This document shows, piece after piece, positions 18,583-27,363 of a stretch of DNA of 64,000 nt. Positions within the stretch are counted from its first letter, which is position 1; every line of letters starts with the position of its first letter. Position numbers and translations under genes: made by a program. Below the pieces are notes generated by a model. That model saw only the letters and a list, made by a program, of their open reading frames with translations, was not told the origin of the DNA and did no database searches. This DNA is from Candidatus Accumulibacter propinquus (lineage in GTDB: Bacteria; Pseudomonadota; Gammaproteobacteria; Burkholderiales; Rhodocyclaceae): positions 124,001 to 188,000 of the forward strand of contig JADKBU010000002.1 of the NCBI GenBank assembly GCA_016714935.1, written 5' to 3'.

Positions 18583-19289
18583 CTGAGTTCAGCCTTTCGC
18601 CGATCGGCTACCTCGCCAGCCCGTTTCGGGATCGATTCGGCATTCCTCGGCAGCCACGACTGGCACCGCATGCACGCGGTTGCTTGCGCCTGCTGCCTCC
18701 TTATGACCGCGTGGAGGCGGTGCGTGGGCTGGAGTCGTTTTCGCATGTCTGGCTCACTTTCGTATTCCACTTGAGCGCCGGCGAATGGAGGCCTACGGTT
18801 CGTCCGCCACGCCTTGGCGGCAACGCACGAGTTGGCGTTTTCGCCAGCCGTAGTCCATTTCGTCCGAACTCTCTGGGTTTGTCACTGGTCGAGTTGCTGT
18901 CCATTGAAACCGGCGCGGGTGTAGTGCTCACTTTGGGGGGCGTCGACCTGCTTGACGGTACGCCGGTTCTCGACATCAAGCCGTATATTCCGTTTGTCGA
19001 AAGTGAACCGACGGCGCGCGCGGGTTTTGTCGATGGTCCACCGCCACAACTGGTGGTGGATTTCACCGCGCAGGCCATGACGCAACTGCGCTGGCACGAA
19101 GCCCGTTGGCCCGACCTGCCGGCGCTGCTGTGCGAGGTCCTGGCGCAGGACCCGCGCCCGGCCTACGCGAATGATGCGTTGCGGCAGTATGGCTTCCGCC
19201 TCTACGACCTGGAAGTAAAATGGCGGTGCACCGGAGCACGGGCCATCGTCGAGGAAATTGCGATGTCTACCGCAGAGCGGCCGTCGTGA
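18579..19289 (+). CDS. trmO: tRNA m6t6A37 methyltransferase TrmO (TsaA/YaeB family)
   Basis: 236 residues. GTG start at 18579 overlaps the stop codon of the chelatase gene. The N-terminal beta-barrel domain begins SPIGYLASPFRDRFGIPRQP, and has VGVFASRSPFRPNSLGLS and DIKPYIPF, all characteristic of TrmO, which N6-methylates t6A37 in tRNA-Thr using SAM. The C-terminal small domain (LAQDPRPAYA) typical of the YaeB type is present. Confidence 0.92.
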   Translation: MTEFSLSPIGYLASPFRDRFGIPRQPRLAPHARGCLRLLPPYDRVEAVRGLESFSHVWLTFVFHLSAGEWRPTVRPPRLGGNARVGVFASRSPFRPNSLGLSLVELLSIETGAGVVLTLGGVDLLDGTPVLDIKPYIPFVESEPTARAGFVDGPPPQLVVDFTAQAMTQLRWHEARWPDLPALLCEVLAQDPRPAYANDALRQYGFRLYDLEVKWRCTGARAIVEEIAMSTAERPS

Positions 19290-19562
19290 TCTGCGGTCGC
19301 GATCGGTGCCCAGGCGGGCAGGGTTTGCCGGTATCCGACGGGTCCCAGGCGCGGCTCGTGGTGGCGGAACGGTCGCCCCGGCCTGTCGGAGGGAAGAGAC
19401 CGGAGTTGGCGAGGGTTGTCGGCGTAGGCACTGCTGCTGCGTTATTCAATGATCACCCGGGAATGTCGTGTCGGCGTGGCTCGGGCAATAGCTGGCCAGC
19501 AGAAGAAAGGTATGCACATCATGATCGTCCCTGTGGATAGCCAACAGCTTGGAGAGCGTTGC

Positions 19563-20024
19563 ATGAAATCGTTGTTGGGTGCGCTGCTTCTGGTGGTGCT
19601 GATGCAGCCGACAATCAGTCTGGCCGGCCGTCCAGTGGTTTCCGGCGCCGTGGTCGTCGGCGGTTATCCGGGGTATGGGCCGCGGGGAGGCTACTACTAC
19701 GGCCCCAGGGGCGGCTACTACGGTTCCGGATGGCGCGGCTATGGGCCAGGAGTCGGTGTGTATTTTGGCGCACCCCTGGTCTGGGGCTGGCCGTGGGGGG
19801 CGCCTGCCTATTACCCGCCGCCAGTGGTTTATCCACCGGTGGCTACGGTGCCGCCAGCAGTGGTCTATGTCGAGCAGGGCGAAGTCAGCGCAGAGCCAAT
19901 GCCGGGCAGTGGGGAAGTGCTTGAACCCGGATATTGGTATTACTGCCGGGAACGGGGCGCCTACTACCCGGCGGTCAGGCAGTGTGCTGGCGGATGGGAG
20001 AAGGTGGCGCCGGTCAATAAATAG
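19563..20024 (+). CDS. Gly/Tyr/Pro-rich exported small protein
   Basis: 154 residues from ATG 19563, preceded by GGAGAG. A signal peptide (MKSLLGALLLVVLMQP, ending near SLAG) leads into a low-complexity region of GYYYGPRGGYYGS and PPPVVYPPV type. The C-terminal block YWYYCRERGAYYPAVRQC and GGWEKVAP is recurrent in small proteobacterial exported proteins of unknown role, with two Cys that could pair. The 273 bp upstream of this gene have no recognisable gene. Function is not known. Confidence 0.8.
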   Translation: MKSLLGALLLVVLMQPTISLAGRPVVSGAVVVGGYPGYGPRGGYYYGPRGGYYGSGWRGYGPGVGVYFGAPLVWGWPWGAPAYYPPPVVYPPVATVPPAVVYVEQGEVSAEPMPGSGEVLEPGYWYYCRERGAYYPAVRQCAGGWEKVAPVNK

Positions 20025-20036
20025 GGTTGAGACAGA

Positions 20037-20675
20037 TCATGGCGCCAGGCGCTCGCGCAGCCATTGCTCGTCGCCGTCGAGTCGGTAGCGCAGGCGGTCA
20101 TGCAAACGACTTTTTCTGCCCTGCCAGAACTCCCAGGTGTCAGGCTGGAGGCGGTAGCCGCCCCAGTGTGCTGGGCGCGGAGGGTGCAGCAGGAAGCGCG
20201 CACCGTACAAGGCGGCGTTGGCGACCAGCACGCCGCGGTTGGCAATCACCTGGCTTTGCGGACTGGACCAGGCGCCGATACGCGAATCGAGCGGGCGACT
20301 CGCGAAGTAGCCGTCGCTTTCGGCGTCGCTGATTTTGTCGACGCGTCCCTCGATGCGCACGACCCGTTCCAGTTCTACCCAATGGAACTGCAGCGCTGCC
20401 CAGGGATTGGCGGCCAGTTCCCGTCCCTTGCGGCTGTCATAGTTGGTGAACCAGGTCAGGCCGCGTTCATCATAGCCCTTGATCAGCACCACACGGGTCG
20501 ACGGCCGCTGCGTACGATCTACAGTTGCCAGAGTCATGGCGTTCGGTTCCGGCAACCGTGCGGCAATCGCTTCATTGAGCCATTGTTCAAATTGCTTGAG
20601 CGGGTCGGCACAGGACGCGTCTTCACTGAGTTCGGCACGTTCGTAGTTTTTTCGCAGATTGGCGAGATAGGTCAT
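20037..20675 (-). CDS. pdxH: Pyridoxamine/pyridoxine 5'-phosphate oxidase PdxH
   Basis: 212 residues from ATG 20675; a longer start at 20711 would add 12 residues. It makes pyridoxal 5'-phosphate with FMN. Family motifs seen are MTLATVDRTQRPSTRVVL and KGYDERGLTWFTNYDSRKG for FMN and substrate binding, RIEGRVDKIS, and the C-terminal SRLHDRLRYR with the conserved Arg-x-His. It ends 12 bp from the end of the convergent exported-protein gene. Confidence 0.95.
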   Translation of the reverse strand: MTYLANLRKNYERAELSEDASCADPLKQFEQWLNEAIAARLPEPNAMTLATVDRTQRPSTRVVLIKGYDERGLTWFTNYDSRKGRELAANPWAALQFHWVELERVVRIEGRVDKISDAESDGYFASRPLDSRIGAWSSPQSQVIANRGVLVANAALYGARFLLHPPRPAHWGGYRLQPDTWEFWQGRKSRLHDRLRYRLDGDEQWLRERLAP

Positions 20676-20731
20676 CGCGGGGACAGAGCGGCAAAAAAGG
20701 GTTGCAGACACCTGGGCAGGCCAGATCTTTA

Positions 20732-22588
20732 TTATCGTCGACGGGCGTCTGTCGACGTCGATTTCTTCGCCTGATCGCTGACCGGAATCATTCGCTCGGA
20801 TGGCTCCTGCAGCCAGTTCCGCCGAAGTTCGTTGTGCTTATCGGTCAACAACAACGTGTGCTGGTCCTTGACCGGAGCTCCGAGCTGAACCGAGAAGGCC
20901 ATCAGTTCGTCGCGACGAAAGGCATGGACGCTCACGCTTTCGCCGCTGCTGCGGCGAACCAATAGCCGTTCCAGGGTAGATGGCATGACGCGCAAGCCAT
21001 CGATCGCGACCAGCAGGTCACCGGCTGACAGTCCGGCGGACTGCGCGGGGCTGCCTTCGTATACCGTCGTCAGCCTGACATCGTTACCCTCGTTACCGGT
21101 GCGTACGCCGATCGATGGCATTGTGGACGACGCGCTACACTTCAGGCGGATGCCGAAAGGCTTCAGCAGTTGAGCCAGATGCAGATCGGCCGTGCCATGC
21201 ACGGCGTCGGCAAAGAAACTTTCGAGTTTGAGCCCCGAAAGTTCTTCGGCGATCAGCCGGATGTCCTCGTCGCCGACGCCGACCGTACCCCCTTGCGCGG
21301 ACTCACCGTAGCGTTGCCAGAGCGTACGCATCACATCGTCCAGTGAAATCCGGCCCGCCGTTCCGGCGCGCAATGTCAGGTCGAGCGCCAGCGCGACCAG
21401 GGCGCCCTTGGCGTAGTAGCTGACCACAGCATTGGGTGTGTTTTCATCTGGCCGGTAGTACTTGGTCCAGGCGTCGAAGCTCGACTCGGCCAGTGTCTGC
21501 CGTTGCCGGCCTGGGTCGCGCTGAACCTTGTCGATGGTCGCAGCGATCACTTTCAGCCAGTGCTCAAACTTGATCGCTCCGCAGCGCAGAAGCGCCAGAT
21601 CGTCGTAGTAGGAGGTGAAACCCTCGAACGCCCAGAGCAGGGTGGTGTAGTTCTCGGCATCGAGATTGTAGGCAGTGAACGCTGCTGGTTTGATGCGCTT
21701 GATGTTCCAGGTGTGGAAATATTCGTGGCTGCAGAGTCCAAGGAACTTGCGATAGTGCTCAGGAATGCCATGCATGCCGTGGTAAGGCAGGTCGTCGCGT
21801 GCGCAGTGGAGCGCCGTCGAAGCCCGGTGCTCAAGTCCACCGTAGGCGTCGCCCAGGGCGGTGATCAGGAAGACGTAGTGCGGCATGGGCGCTGGTTCGC
21901 CAAAAAAACGGATCTGCCACTCGCAGATTCGTCTGAGGTCGGCCGTCAGGCGCGTCAGATCACAGTCGTGCTGTCCGCTGATCGCGACCTCGTGCGGTAC
22001 CCCGCAGGCCGTGAACCTGGCCAGGGTGAACGTCCCCATTTCAATGGGGTGGTCGATCAGTTCGTCGTAGTTGGCGGCGCGATAAAGGCCAAAAGCGTGT
22101 GGATGGGCTGCGTTCTTCTCCCCACGTGCAGATGCGAGCGCCGTAGCGACTCGCCACTCTTTGAACCGGCTGCCCGGCGGTCGTTGCAGATCGATCAGGC
22201 ATGGCACTTCTTCCTTGCCAATCGGGCGCAGGAAAACGCTGCAGCCGTTGAAAAAAGCGTGTGTCTGGTCGACGTGTGCCCCGCGTACCGAGAGGTCCCA
22301 GGCGTAGATCTCGCAAATCACCGTGAGCGCCTCATGTTTTCCGACGGGCGACGCCTGCCAGGTGTGTTTGTCGATCCGGTGCAGGCGCACGCGCTGGCCG
22401 GCGGTCTCGGCATGGATCGCGATGATGTGCCGGGCGAAGTCACGAATCAGGTAACTGCCGGGAATCCAGGCTGGCAGGGCAAAGCGCTGGCCGGCGGGGT
22501 CGCTCTCGGCCAGCGTGCAGCGGACTTCAAGCAGATGCGCTTCTGGGTTGCTCGGGCGAATGCTGTAGCGAATGGGTGCAGGCTTCAT
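20732..22588 (-). CDS. M61-family (glycyl aminopeptidase-like) metallopeptidase with PDZ domain
   Basis: 618 residues. The zinc motif is HEYFHTWN (His288, Glu289, His292), and GGLEHRAS with a downstream WAFEGFTSYYDDL provides the other family motifs and third ligand. A C-terminal PDZ domain (VYEGSPAQSAGLSAGDLLVAIDG split over two strands) is typical of bacterial M61 proteins. No signal peptide is visible, so it is predicted to be cytoplasmic. It lies upstream of pdxH on the minus strand, 56 bp away, and is divergent from the glutamate transport operon. Confidence 0.9.
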   Translation of the reverse strand: MKPAPIRYSIRPSNPEAHLLEVRCTLAESDPAGQRFALPAWIPGSYLIRDFARHIIAIHAETAGQRVRLHRIDKHTWQASPVGKHEALTVICEIYAWDLSVRGAHVDQTHAFFNGCSVFLRPIGKEEVPCLIDLQRPPGSRFKEWRVATALASARGEKNAAHPHAFGLYRAANYDELIDHPIEMGTFTLARFTACGVPHEVAISGQHDCDLTRLTADLRRICEWQIRFFGEPAPMPHYVFLITALGDAYGGLEHRASTALHCARDDLPYHGMHGIPEHYRKFLGLCSHEYFHTWNIKRIKPAAFTAYNLDAENYTTLLWAFEGFTSYYDDLALLRCGAIKFEHWLKVIAATIDKVQRDPGRQRQTLAESSFDAWTKYYRPDENTPNAVVSYYAKGALVALALDLTLRAGTAGRISLDDVMRTLWQRYGESAQGGTVGVGDEDIRLIAEELSGLKLESFFADAVHGTADLHLAQLLKPFGIRLKCSASSTMPSIGVRTGNEGNDVRLTTVYEGSPAQSAGLSAGDLLVAIDGLRVMPSTLERLLVRRSSGESVSVHAFRRDELMAFSVQLGAPVKDQHTLLLTDKHNELRRNWLQEPSERMIPVSDQAKKSTSTDARRR

Positions 22589-22768
22589 GGGGTGTCGGCG
22601 AGGGGTTGTTCAGGAACTTGACGGAATTCCAAGGCCGGCGCGCGGTCCGAAGGGCAAGCAGGGCGGCAGACGCTTGAGCATGGCGGGTAACGATCGTTTG
22701 ATGTGGTGTGCATGGTATCCCAGATCAGGACGCTGCTTTTCATGGCCTTATCATTATCGGATTAGCGC

Positions 22769-22797
22769 TTGGCTCCCTGCGCCAGTCGTGCCACAAT
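22769..22797 (+). promoter_or_regulatory. Candidate sigma70 promoter for the glutamate/asparaginase operon
   Basis: TTGGCT (22769-22774), 17-bp spacer, CACAAT (22792-22797), four of six matches in each box. It lies about 110 bp before the binding-protein gene in the 318-bp divergent gap. A perfect 7-bp hairpin (CGGTTCG/CGAACCG, 22798-22815) follows immediately. No operator was recognised. Confidence 0.35.
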
Positions 22798-22906
22798 CGG
22801 TTCGTCCGCGAACCGCCCGTTGTCGACGTTGGGCAGCAGCGTTGGCCGATTGGCTGATTTCCATGGACCGCATCCTGCGCAATGACCTATATCTGGAGGA
22901 GTGAAA

Positions 22907-23812
22907 ATGATCAAAAATTCCAAACGCCTGGTGCTGGCGGCGACACTGGCGACGGCTCTGCTTTCTGCGCCGGTTCTCGCTCAGGAGTTGAGCGGGACGC
23001 TGAAGAAGATCAAGGACACCGGAGTCATAACGCTGGGGCATCGCGAGTCGTCGATTCCCTTCTCGTATTATGACGACAAGCAGCAGGTTATCGGCTACTC
23101 GCAGGAGATGATGCTGAAGGCGGTTGACGCCATCAAGGCGGATTTGAAACTGGCCAAACTGGACATCAAGATGATGCCGGTGACTTCGGCGAACCGCATT
23201 ACGCTGGTGCAAAACGGTTCGGTCGACCTCGAATGTGGTTCGACGACCAACAACGTCGAGCGTCAGAAGCAGGTCAGTTTCTCGAACAGCATCTTCATCA
23301 TCGGCACTCGTCTGATGACCAAGACCAACTCCGGAATCAGTGACTTTCCCGAACTGGCCGGCAAGAATGTGGTGACTACCGCTGGAACCACCTCCGAACG
23401 TCTGCTGCGCAAGATGAATGAAGACAAGCAGATGAAGATGAACATCATCAGCGCCAAGGATCACGGGGAAGCCTTCCTGACGCTGGAAACCGGTCGCGCC
23501 GTCGCCTTCATGATGGATGACGCTCTGCTCTACGGCGAAATGGCCAAGGCCAAGCGTGCCAGCGACTGGGTCGTGGTCGGTACACCGCAGTCGTTCGAAG
23601 CGTATGGCTGTATGTTGCGCAAGGATGACCCGGCCTTCAAGAAGATCGTCGACACGGCTCTGGCCAAGGCGATGACCTCGGGCGAAGCCGAGAAGATCTA
23701 CGCCAAGTGGTTCCTGCAGCCGATTCCGCCGAAGGGTCTGAACCTCAATTTCCCGCTTTCGGAAGCCGTGAAGAAACTGTACAAGGCACCCAACGACAAA
23801 GCCTTCGAGTAA
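22907..23812 (+). CDS. gltI: Glutamate/aspartate ABC transporter substrate-binding protein
   Basis: 301 residues. ATG 22907 is preceded by GGAGG at optimal spacing; a GTG at 22901 lies within that site. The signal peptide ends VLAQ. The type 3 periplasmic-binding fold shows TGVITLGHRESSIPFSY, GYSQEMM, LECGSTTNNVER and the second-lobe ISDFPELAGKNVVTTAGTTS, close to E. coli GltI/DEBP. It captures Glu/Asp in the periplasm for the permease encoded downstream. The next gene in the operon is an asparaginase. Confidence 0.93.
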   Translation: MIKNSKRLVLAATLATALLSAPVLAQELSGTLKKIKDTGVITLGHRESSIPFSYYDDKQQVIGYSQEMMLKAVDAIKADLKLAKLDIKMMPVTSANRITLVQNGSVDLECGSTTNNVERQKQVSFSNSIFIIGTRLMTKTNSGISDFPELAGKNVVTTAGTTSERLLRKMNEDKQMKMNIISAKDHGEAFLTLETGRAVAFMMDDALLYGEMAKAKRASDWVVVGTPQSFEAYGCMLRKDDPAFKKIVDTALAKAMTSGEAEKIYAKWFLQPIPPKGLNLNFPLSEAVKKLYKAPNDKAFE

Positions 23813-23820
23813 ATGCTGCA

Positions 23821-23839
23821 CAGGCCCGGGGCGGGCCTG
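23821..23839 (+). terminator. Intra-operon hairpin after gltI
   Basis: CAGGCCCG-GGG-CGGGCCTG, 8-bp perfect stem, nine bases beyond the gltI stop. No T run. Such elements often stabilise the 3' end of binding-protein mRNA so that it exceeds the permease mRNA. Confidence 0.45.
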
Positions 23840-23878
23840 CTGCCCCTGGAGTATGAATCCCAAGCCAAGGAGGATGCC

Positions 23879-24946
23879 ATGTTGTCGATAACCGCAAGAC
23901 GTTGGCTGGTCGCGATCGCCTCAGTGCTCGTTTTCAGTGCTTCACTGGCTGCCGAAAAACCGAATGTCGTGATCCTGGCCACTGGCGGCACGATTGCCGG
24001 GGCGGGTGCAGACGTGACCAACAGTGCCACTTATCAGGCCGCGAAAGTGCCGGTGGACAAGCTGATCGCCGGTATCCCTCAGTTGAGCACGATTGCCGAG
24101 GTGCGTGGCGAGCAGGTATTCCAGATTGCTTCGGAAAGTTTCACCAATGCCAATCTGGTCACCCTGGGCAAGCGTGTCGCCGTGCTGGTCAAGCAGAAGG
24201 ATGTCGATGGCATAGTCATCACGCACGGCACCGATACGCTCGAGGAAACTGCCTATTTTCTCAATCTGGTGGTGCACACCGACAAGCCTATCGTGGTGGT
24301 TGGTTCGATGCGGCCCGGGACGGCCATGTCGGCTGACGGAACCTTGAACCTGTTCAATGCGGTCAGCGTGGCGGCGAGCAAGGATGCGCGTGGCAAGGGC
24401 GTGCTGGTGACCATGAATGACGAGATCAACAGTGGTCGCGACGTCGCCAAAATGGTGAACCTCAGGACCGAAGCGTTCAAGAGTCCATGGGGACCTCTGG
24501 GCATGGTCGTCGAGGGCAAGAACTACTGGTTCAGACTACCGGCGAAGCGGCACACCATGACTTCGGAGTTCGACATCGAAAAGATCGACACGCTGCCGTC
24601 GGTAGAGATCGCCTATGGTTCGGGCAACGCCTCGGATACCGCTTATCGCGCTTTTGCAGGCAGTGGTGCCAAGGCGATCATCCACGCCGGGACGGGCAAT
24701 GGTTCGGTGAGCAGTGCCGTGGTACCGACGCTGCAGGAGTTGCGCGGCAAAGGCGTCCAGATCATCCGTTCGTCACACGTCAACGCAGGCGGCTTTGTGT
24801 TGCGTAACGCCGAGCAACCCGACGACAAGTACGACTGGGTGGTCGCGCACGACCTCAATCCGCAGAAGGCGCGCATTCTCGCCCTCGTGGCTTTGAGCAA
24901 GACACAGGACAGCAAGGAGTTGCAGCGGATTTTCTGGGAATACTGA
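23879..24946 (+). CDS. ansB: Periplasmic type II L-asparaginase/glutaminase-asparaginase
   Basis: 355 residues from ATG 23879 with AAGGAGG upstream. A signal peptide ends at about ASLAA. Both catalytic threonine motifs are present, ATGGTIAGAG near residue 32 and ITHGTDTLEETAYFL near residue 115, and GSMRPGTAMSADGTLNL follows. The family hydrolyses Asn and often Gln to Asp/Glu plus ammonia. Its place between the Glu/Asp binding protein and its permease genes suggests that the product amino acids are imported directly. Confidence 0.93.
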   Translation: MLSITARRWLVAIASVLVFSASLAAEKPNVVILATGGTIAGAGADVTNSATYQAAKVPVDKLIAGIPQLSTIAEVRGEQVFQIASESFTNANLVTLGKRVAVLVKQKDVDGIVITHGTDTLEETAYFLNLVVHTDKPIVVVGSMRPGTAMSADGTLNLFNAVSVAASKDARGKGVLVTMNDEINSGRDVAKMVNLRTEAFKSPWGPLGMVVEGKNYWFRLPAKRHTMTSEFDIEKIDTLPSVEIAYGSGNASDTAYRAFAGSGAKAIIHAGTGNGSVSSAVVPTLQELRGKGVQIIRSSHVNAGGFVLRNAEQPDDKYDWVVAHDLNPQKARILALVALSKTQDSKELQRIFWEY

Positions 24947-24956
24947 GTCCTGTTTC

Positions 24957-24990
24957 GACGGCCGGATCACGCTGGTCCGTAGCGGCCGTC
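24957..24990 (+). terminator. Intra-operon hairpin between ansB and gltJ
   Basis: GACGGCCG (24957-24964) pairs with CGGCCGTC (24983-24990); inside, GGA can pair with TCC. It lies in the 71-bp gap and has no T run. Confidence 0.35.
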
Positions 24991-25017
24991 CGGCCATTCT
25001 CCTCGGGGGAAGCATAG

Positions 25018-25755
25018 ATGGGTTACAACTGGAACTGGGGCATTTTCCTGCAGCCAACGGCGACGGGTGACGATACGTATCTCGGCTGGATGTTCTACGG
25101 CTTCAAGATGACCATCGCCCTGTCGCTGTCGGCGTGGCTGATTGCGCTGGCAGTGGGGGCCGTCGTCGGCGTCCTGCGGACGGTCCCGAACAAGTGGTTG
25201 TCGGGAATCGCCACGGCCTACGTCGAAATCTTTCGCAACATTCCGCTGCTGGTGCAACTGTTCCTCTGGTATTTCGTGATGCCAGAGCTGTTGCCCGAGA
25301 GCGTCGGCAACGCTTTCAAGCAGACCAATCCGATCATGCAGCAGTTTCTCGCTTCGATGGTCTGCCTGGCTTTGTTCACCAGCGCTCGTGTTGCCGAACA
25401 GGTCCGTTCGGGGATCAATTCCTTGCCCCCCGGTCAGAAGAACGCCGGTCTGGCGATGGGTTTCACGCTGCCGCAGACCTACCGCTACGTGATGTTGCCG
25501 ATGGCGGTGCGGCTGATCGTCCCACCGTTGACTTCGGAGTTCCTCAACATCTTCAAGAACTCGGCCGTGTGTTCGACGATCGGCCTGCTTGAACTGGCCG
25601 CGGAGGGTCGGCAACTGGTGGATTACACGGCGCAGCCGTACGAGTCTTTCATCGCCGTGACGCTTGCCTACCTGTTGATCAACGTGGTGGTGATGTTCGG
25701 CATGCGCTGGGTTGAAGAGCACGTGCGCGTCCCCGGCTATCTTGGAGGCAAGTGA
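25018..25755 (+). CDS. gltJ: Glutamate/aspartate ABC transporter permease GltJ
   Basis: 245 residues, His/Glu/Gln/Arg/opine permease family. About five membrane helices, and the ABC coupling loop ARVAEQVRSGINSLPPGQKN followed by AGLAMGF is visible. It starts MGYNWNWGIFLQP, as in GltJ proteins. The stop is separated from gltK by a single base. Confidence 0.93.
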   Translation: MGYNWNWGIFLQPTATGDDTYLGWMFYGFKMTIALSLSAWLIALAVGAVVGVLRTVPNKWLSGIATAYVEIFRNIPLLVQLFLWYFVMPELLPESVGNAFKQTNPIMQQFLASMVCLALFTSARVAEQVRSGINSLPPGQKNAGLAMGFTLPQTYRYVMLPMAVRLIVPPLTSEFLNIFKNSAVCSTIGLLELAAEGRQLVDYTAQPYESFIAVTLAYLLINVVVMFGMRWVEEHVRVPGYLGGK

Positions 25756-25756
25756 G

Positions 25757-26437
25757 ATGCACGAATTCGACTGGTCTTCGATTCCCAATGCCTTGCCCTT
25801 TCTGTGGGATGGAATGAAGATTTCCCTGGAGATCACGGTGACTGCCGTGATCTTCGGGATTGTCTGGGGTACCTTGCTGGCCCTGATGCGACTGTCCCCG
25901 GTCAAGCCCCTGTCCTGGTTTGCCGCGGGTTACGTCAACCTGTTCCGGGCGATACCGTTGGTCATGGTGCTGTTGTGGTTCTTCCTGATCGTGCCCCATC
26001 TGCTGGAAAGCATCTTCGGCTTTCCGCGCGGTTCCGATATGCGTTTATCATCGGCGATCGCCGGTTTCGCGCTGTTCGAGGCAGCCTATTATTCGGAGAT
26101 CATCCGCGCCGGTATCCAGTCGGTTCCGAAAGGCCAGATGGGCGCCGCCAGCGCCCTGGGTATGACTTATGGCCAGGCAATGCGCCTGGTGGTTCTGCCG
26201 CAGGCTTTCCGAAACATGGTGCCTCTGTTGCTGACGCAAGGGATCATCCTGTTTCAGGATACCTCGCTGGTCTACGTTTCGGCCCTCGCCGACTTCTTCG
26301 GTGCGGCCTACAAGGTTGGTGATCGCGACGGGCGGCTGGTCGAGTTGCTGCTCTTTGCCGGTGCCGTCTATTTCGTGATCTGCTTCACCGCGTCGCGAAT
26401 TGTTCGCCACTACCAGAACAAGCTCAAGGTGGCCTGA
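25757..26437 (+). CDS. gltK: Glutamate/aspartate ABC transporter permease GltK
   Basis: 226 residues from ATG 25757, one base after the gltJ stop, so translation is coupled. The sequence opens MHEFDWSSIPNALPFLWDG like GltK, has about five helices and the coupling loop YSEIIRAGIQSVPKGQMGAA. GltJ and GltK should form a heterodimeric channel served by GltL. Confidence 0.93.
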   Translation: MHEFDWSSIPNALPFLWDGMKISLEITVTAVIFGIVWGTLLALMRLSPVKPLSWFAAGYVNLFRAIPLVMVLLWFFLIVPHLLESIFGFPRGSDMRLSSAIAGFALFEAAYYSEIIRAGIQSVPKGQMGAASALGMTYGQAMRLVVLPQAFRNMVPLLLTQGIILFQDTSLVYVSALADFFGAAYKVGDRDGRLVELLLFAGAVYFVICFTASRIVRHYQNKLKVA

Positions 26438-26455
26438 GGCCAACACCAATACCCC

Positions 26456-26478
26456 CAGGACGGCCGGCGGCCATCCTG
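26456..26478 (+). terminator. Intra-operon hairpin between gltK and gltL
   Basis: CAGGACGGCC-GGC-GGCCATCCTG, a ten-position stem with a single mismatch, in the 65-bp gap. No T run. Confidence 0.35.
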
Positions 26479-26502
26479 CAGCAACGACCGAGGAGATTTC
26501 CG

Positions 26503-27231
26503 ATGATTTCGATGAACAAGGTCAGCAAGCATTACGGCTCTTTCCAGGTTCTTGCCGACTGCACGACGCAGGTTCACAAGGGCGAAGTGATTGTCGTCTG
26601 TGGTCCCTCCGGTTCCGGCAAGTCAACGCTGATCAAATGCGTCAATGGCCTCGAACCCTTTCAAAGCGGTGAAATCATCGTCAATGGCGTTTCCGTTGGC
26701 GATCCGAAAACCAATCTTTCCAAGCTGCGTTCGACGGTAGGCATGGTGTTTCAGAATTTCGAACTCTTCCCGCACATGAGCATCATAGATAACCTGGGGA
26801 TTGCCCAGGTCAAGGTGCTTGGGCGCACACAGGATCAGGCGCGCGAGAAGGGTTTCAAGTTGCTTGATCGGGTCGGCCTGCGTGCGCAGGCGGAAAAGTA
26901 TCCCGGCCAGCTCTCCGGCGGTCAGCAGCAGCGGGTGGCAATCGCCAGGGCTCTGGCCATGGACCCGATCTGCATGCTGTTTGACGAGCCCACGTCGGCG
27001 CTCGACCCGGAGATGGTCAACGAAGTGCTCGACGTGATGACCGAACTGGCACAGGAAGGGATGACCATGATGTGCGTCACTCACGAGATGGGGTTTGCCA
27101 AACGCGTTGCCAGTCGGGTGATCTTCATGGATCAGGGGCGGATCGTCGAGGACGACAGCAAGGATGCCTTCTTCGACCACGCCCGTTCGGAGCGGGCGCA
27201 ACAGTTCCTGGCCAAGATTCTGCATCACTGA
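26503..27231 (+). CDS. gltL: Glutamate/aspartate ABC transporter ATP-binding protein GltL
   Basis: 242 residues from ATG 26503 with AGGAG upstream. Walker A GPSGSGKST (residues 34-42), Q-loop VFQNFELFPH, signature LSGGQQQR, Walker B MLFDEPTSALD and switch His in VTHEMGF are intact. It powers the GltJK channel. Confidence 0.95.
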   Translation: MISMNKVSKHYGSFQVLADCTTQVHKGEVIVVCGPSGSGKSTLIKCVNGLEPFQSGEIIVNGVSVGDPKTNLSKLRSTVGMVFQNFELFPHMSIIDNLGIAQVKVLGRTQDQAREKGFKLLDRVGLRAQAEKYPGQLSGGQQQRVAIARALAMDPICMLFDEPTSALDPEMVNEVLDVMTELAQEGMTMMCVTHEMGFAKRVASRVIFMDQGRIVEDDSKDAFFDHARSERAQQFLAKILHH

Positions 27232-27248
27232 GCGTGTGCCGCTGACCA

Positions 27249-27281
27249 ACTGCCCATCCGGCGTTTTGCCGTGCGGGCAGT
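27249..27281 (+). terminator. Hairpin after gltL
   Basis: ACTGCCC (27249-27255) pairs with GGGCAGT (27275-27281) and the inner CCGGC/GCCG extends the stem. It lies 17 bp after gltL and before the dehydrogenase gene; an attenuating or 3'-end structure, without a T run. Confidence 0.45.
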
Positions 27282-27363
27282 CCAGAGGTTTCGGCTGCGC
27301 AGGCGTCGGCGACCAGAGCGTGGAACCGTAGTGACTCGATCGACATCGCGAGAGGAGAGCGAC

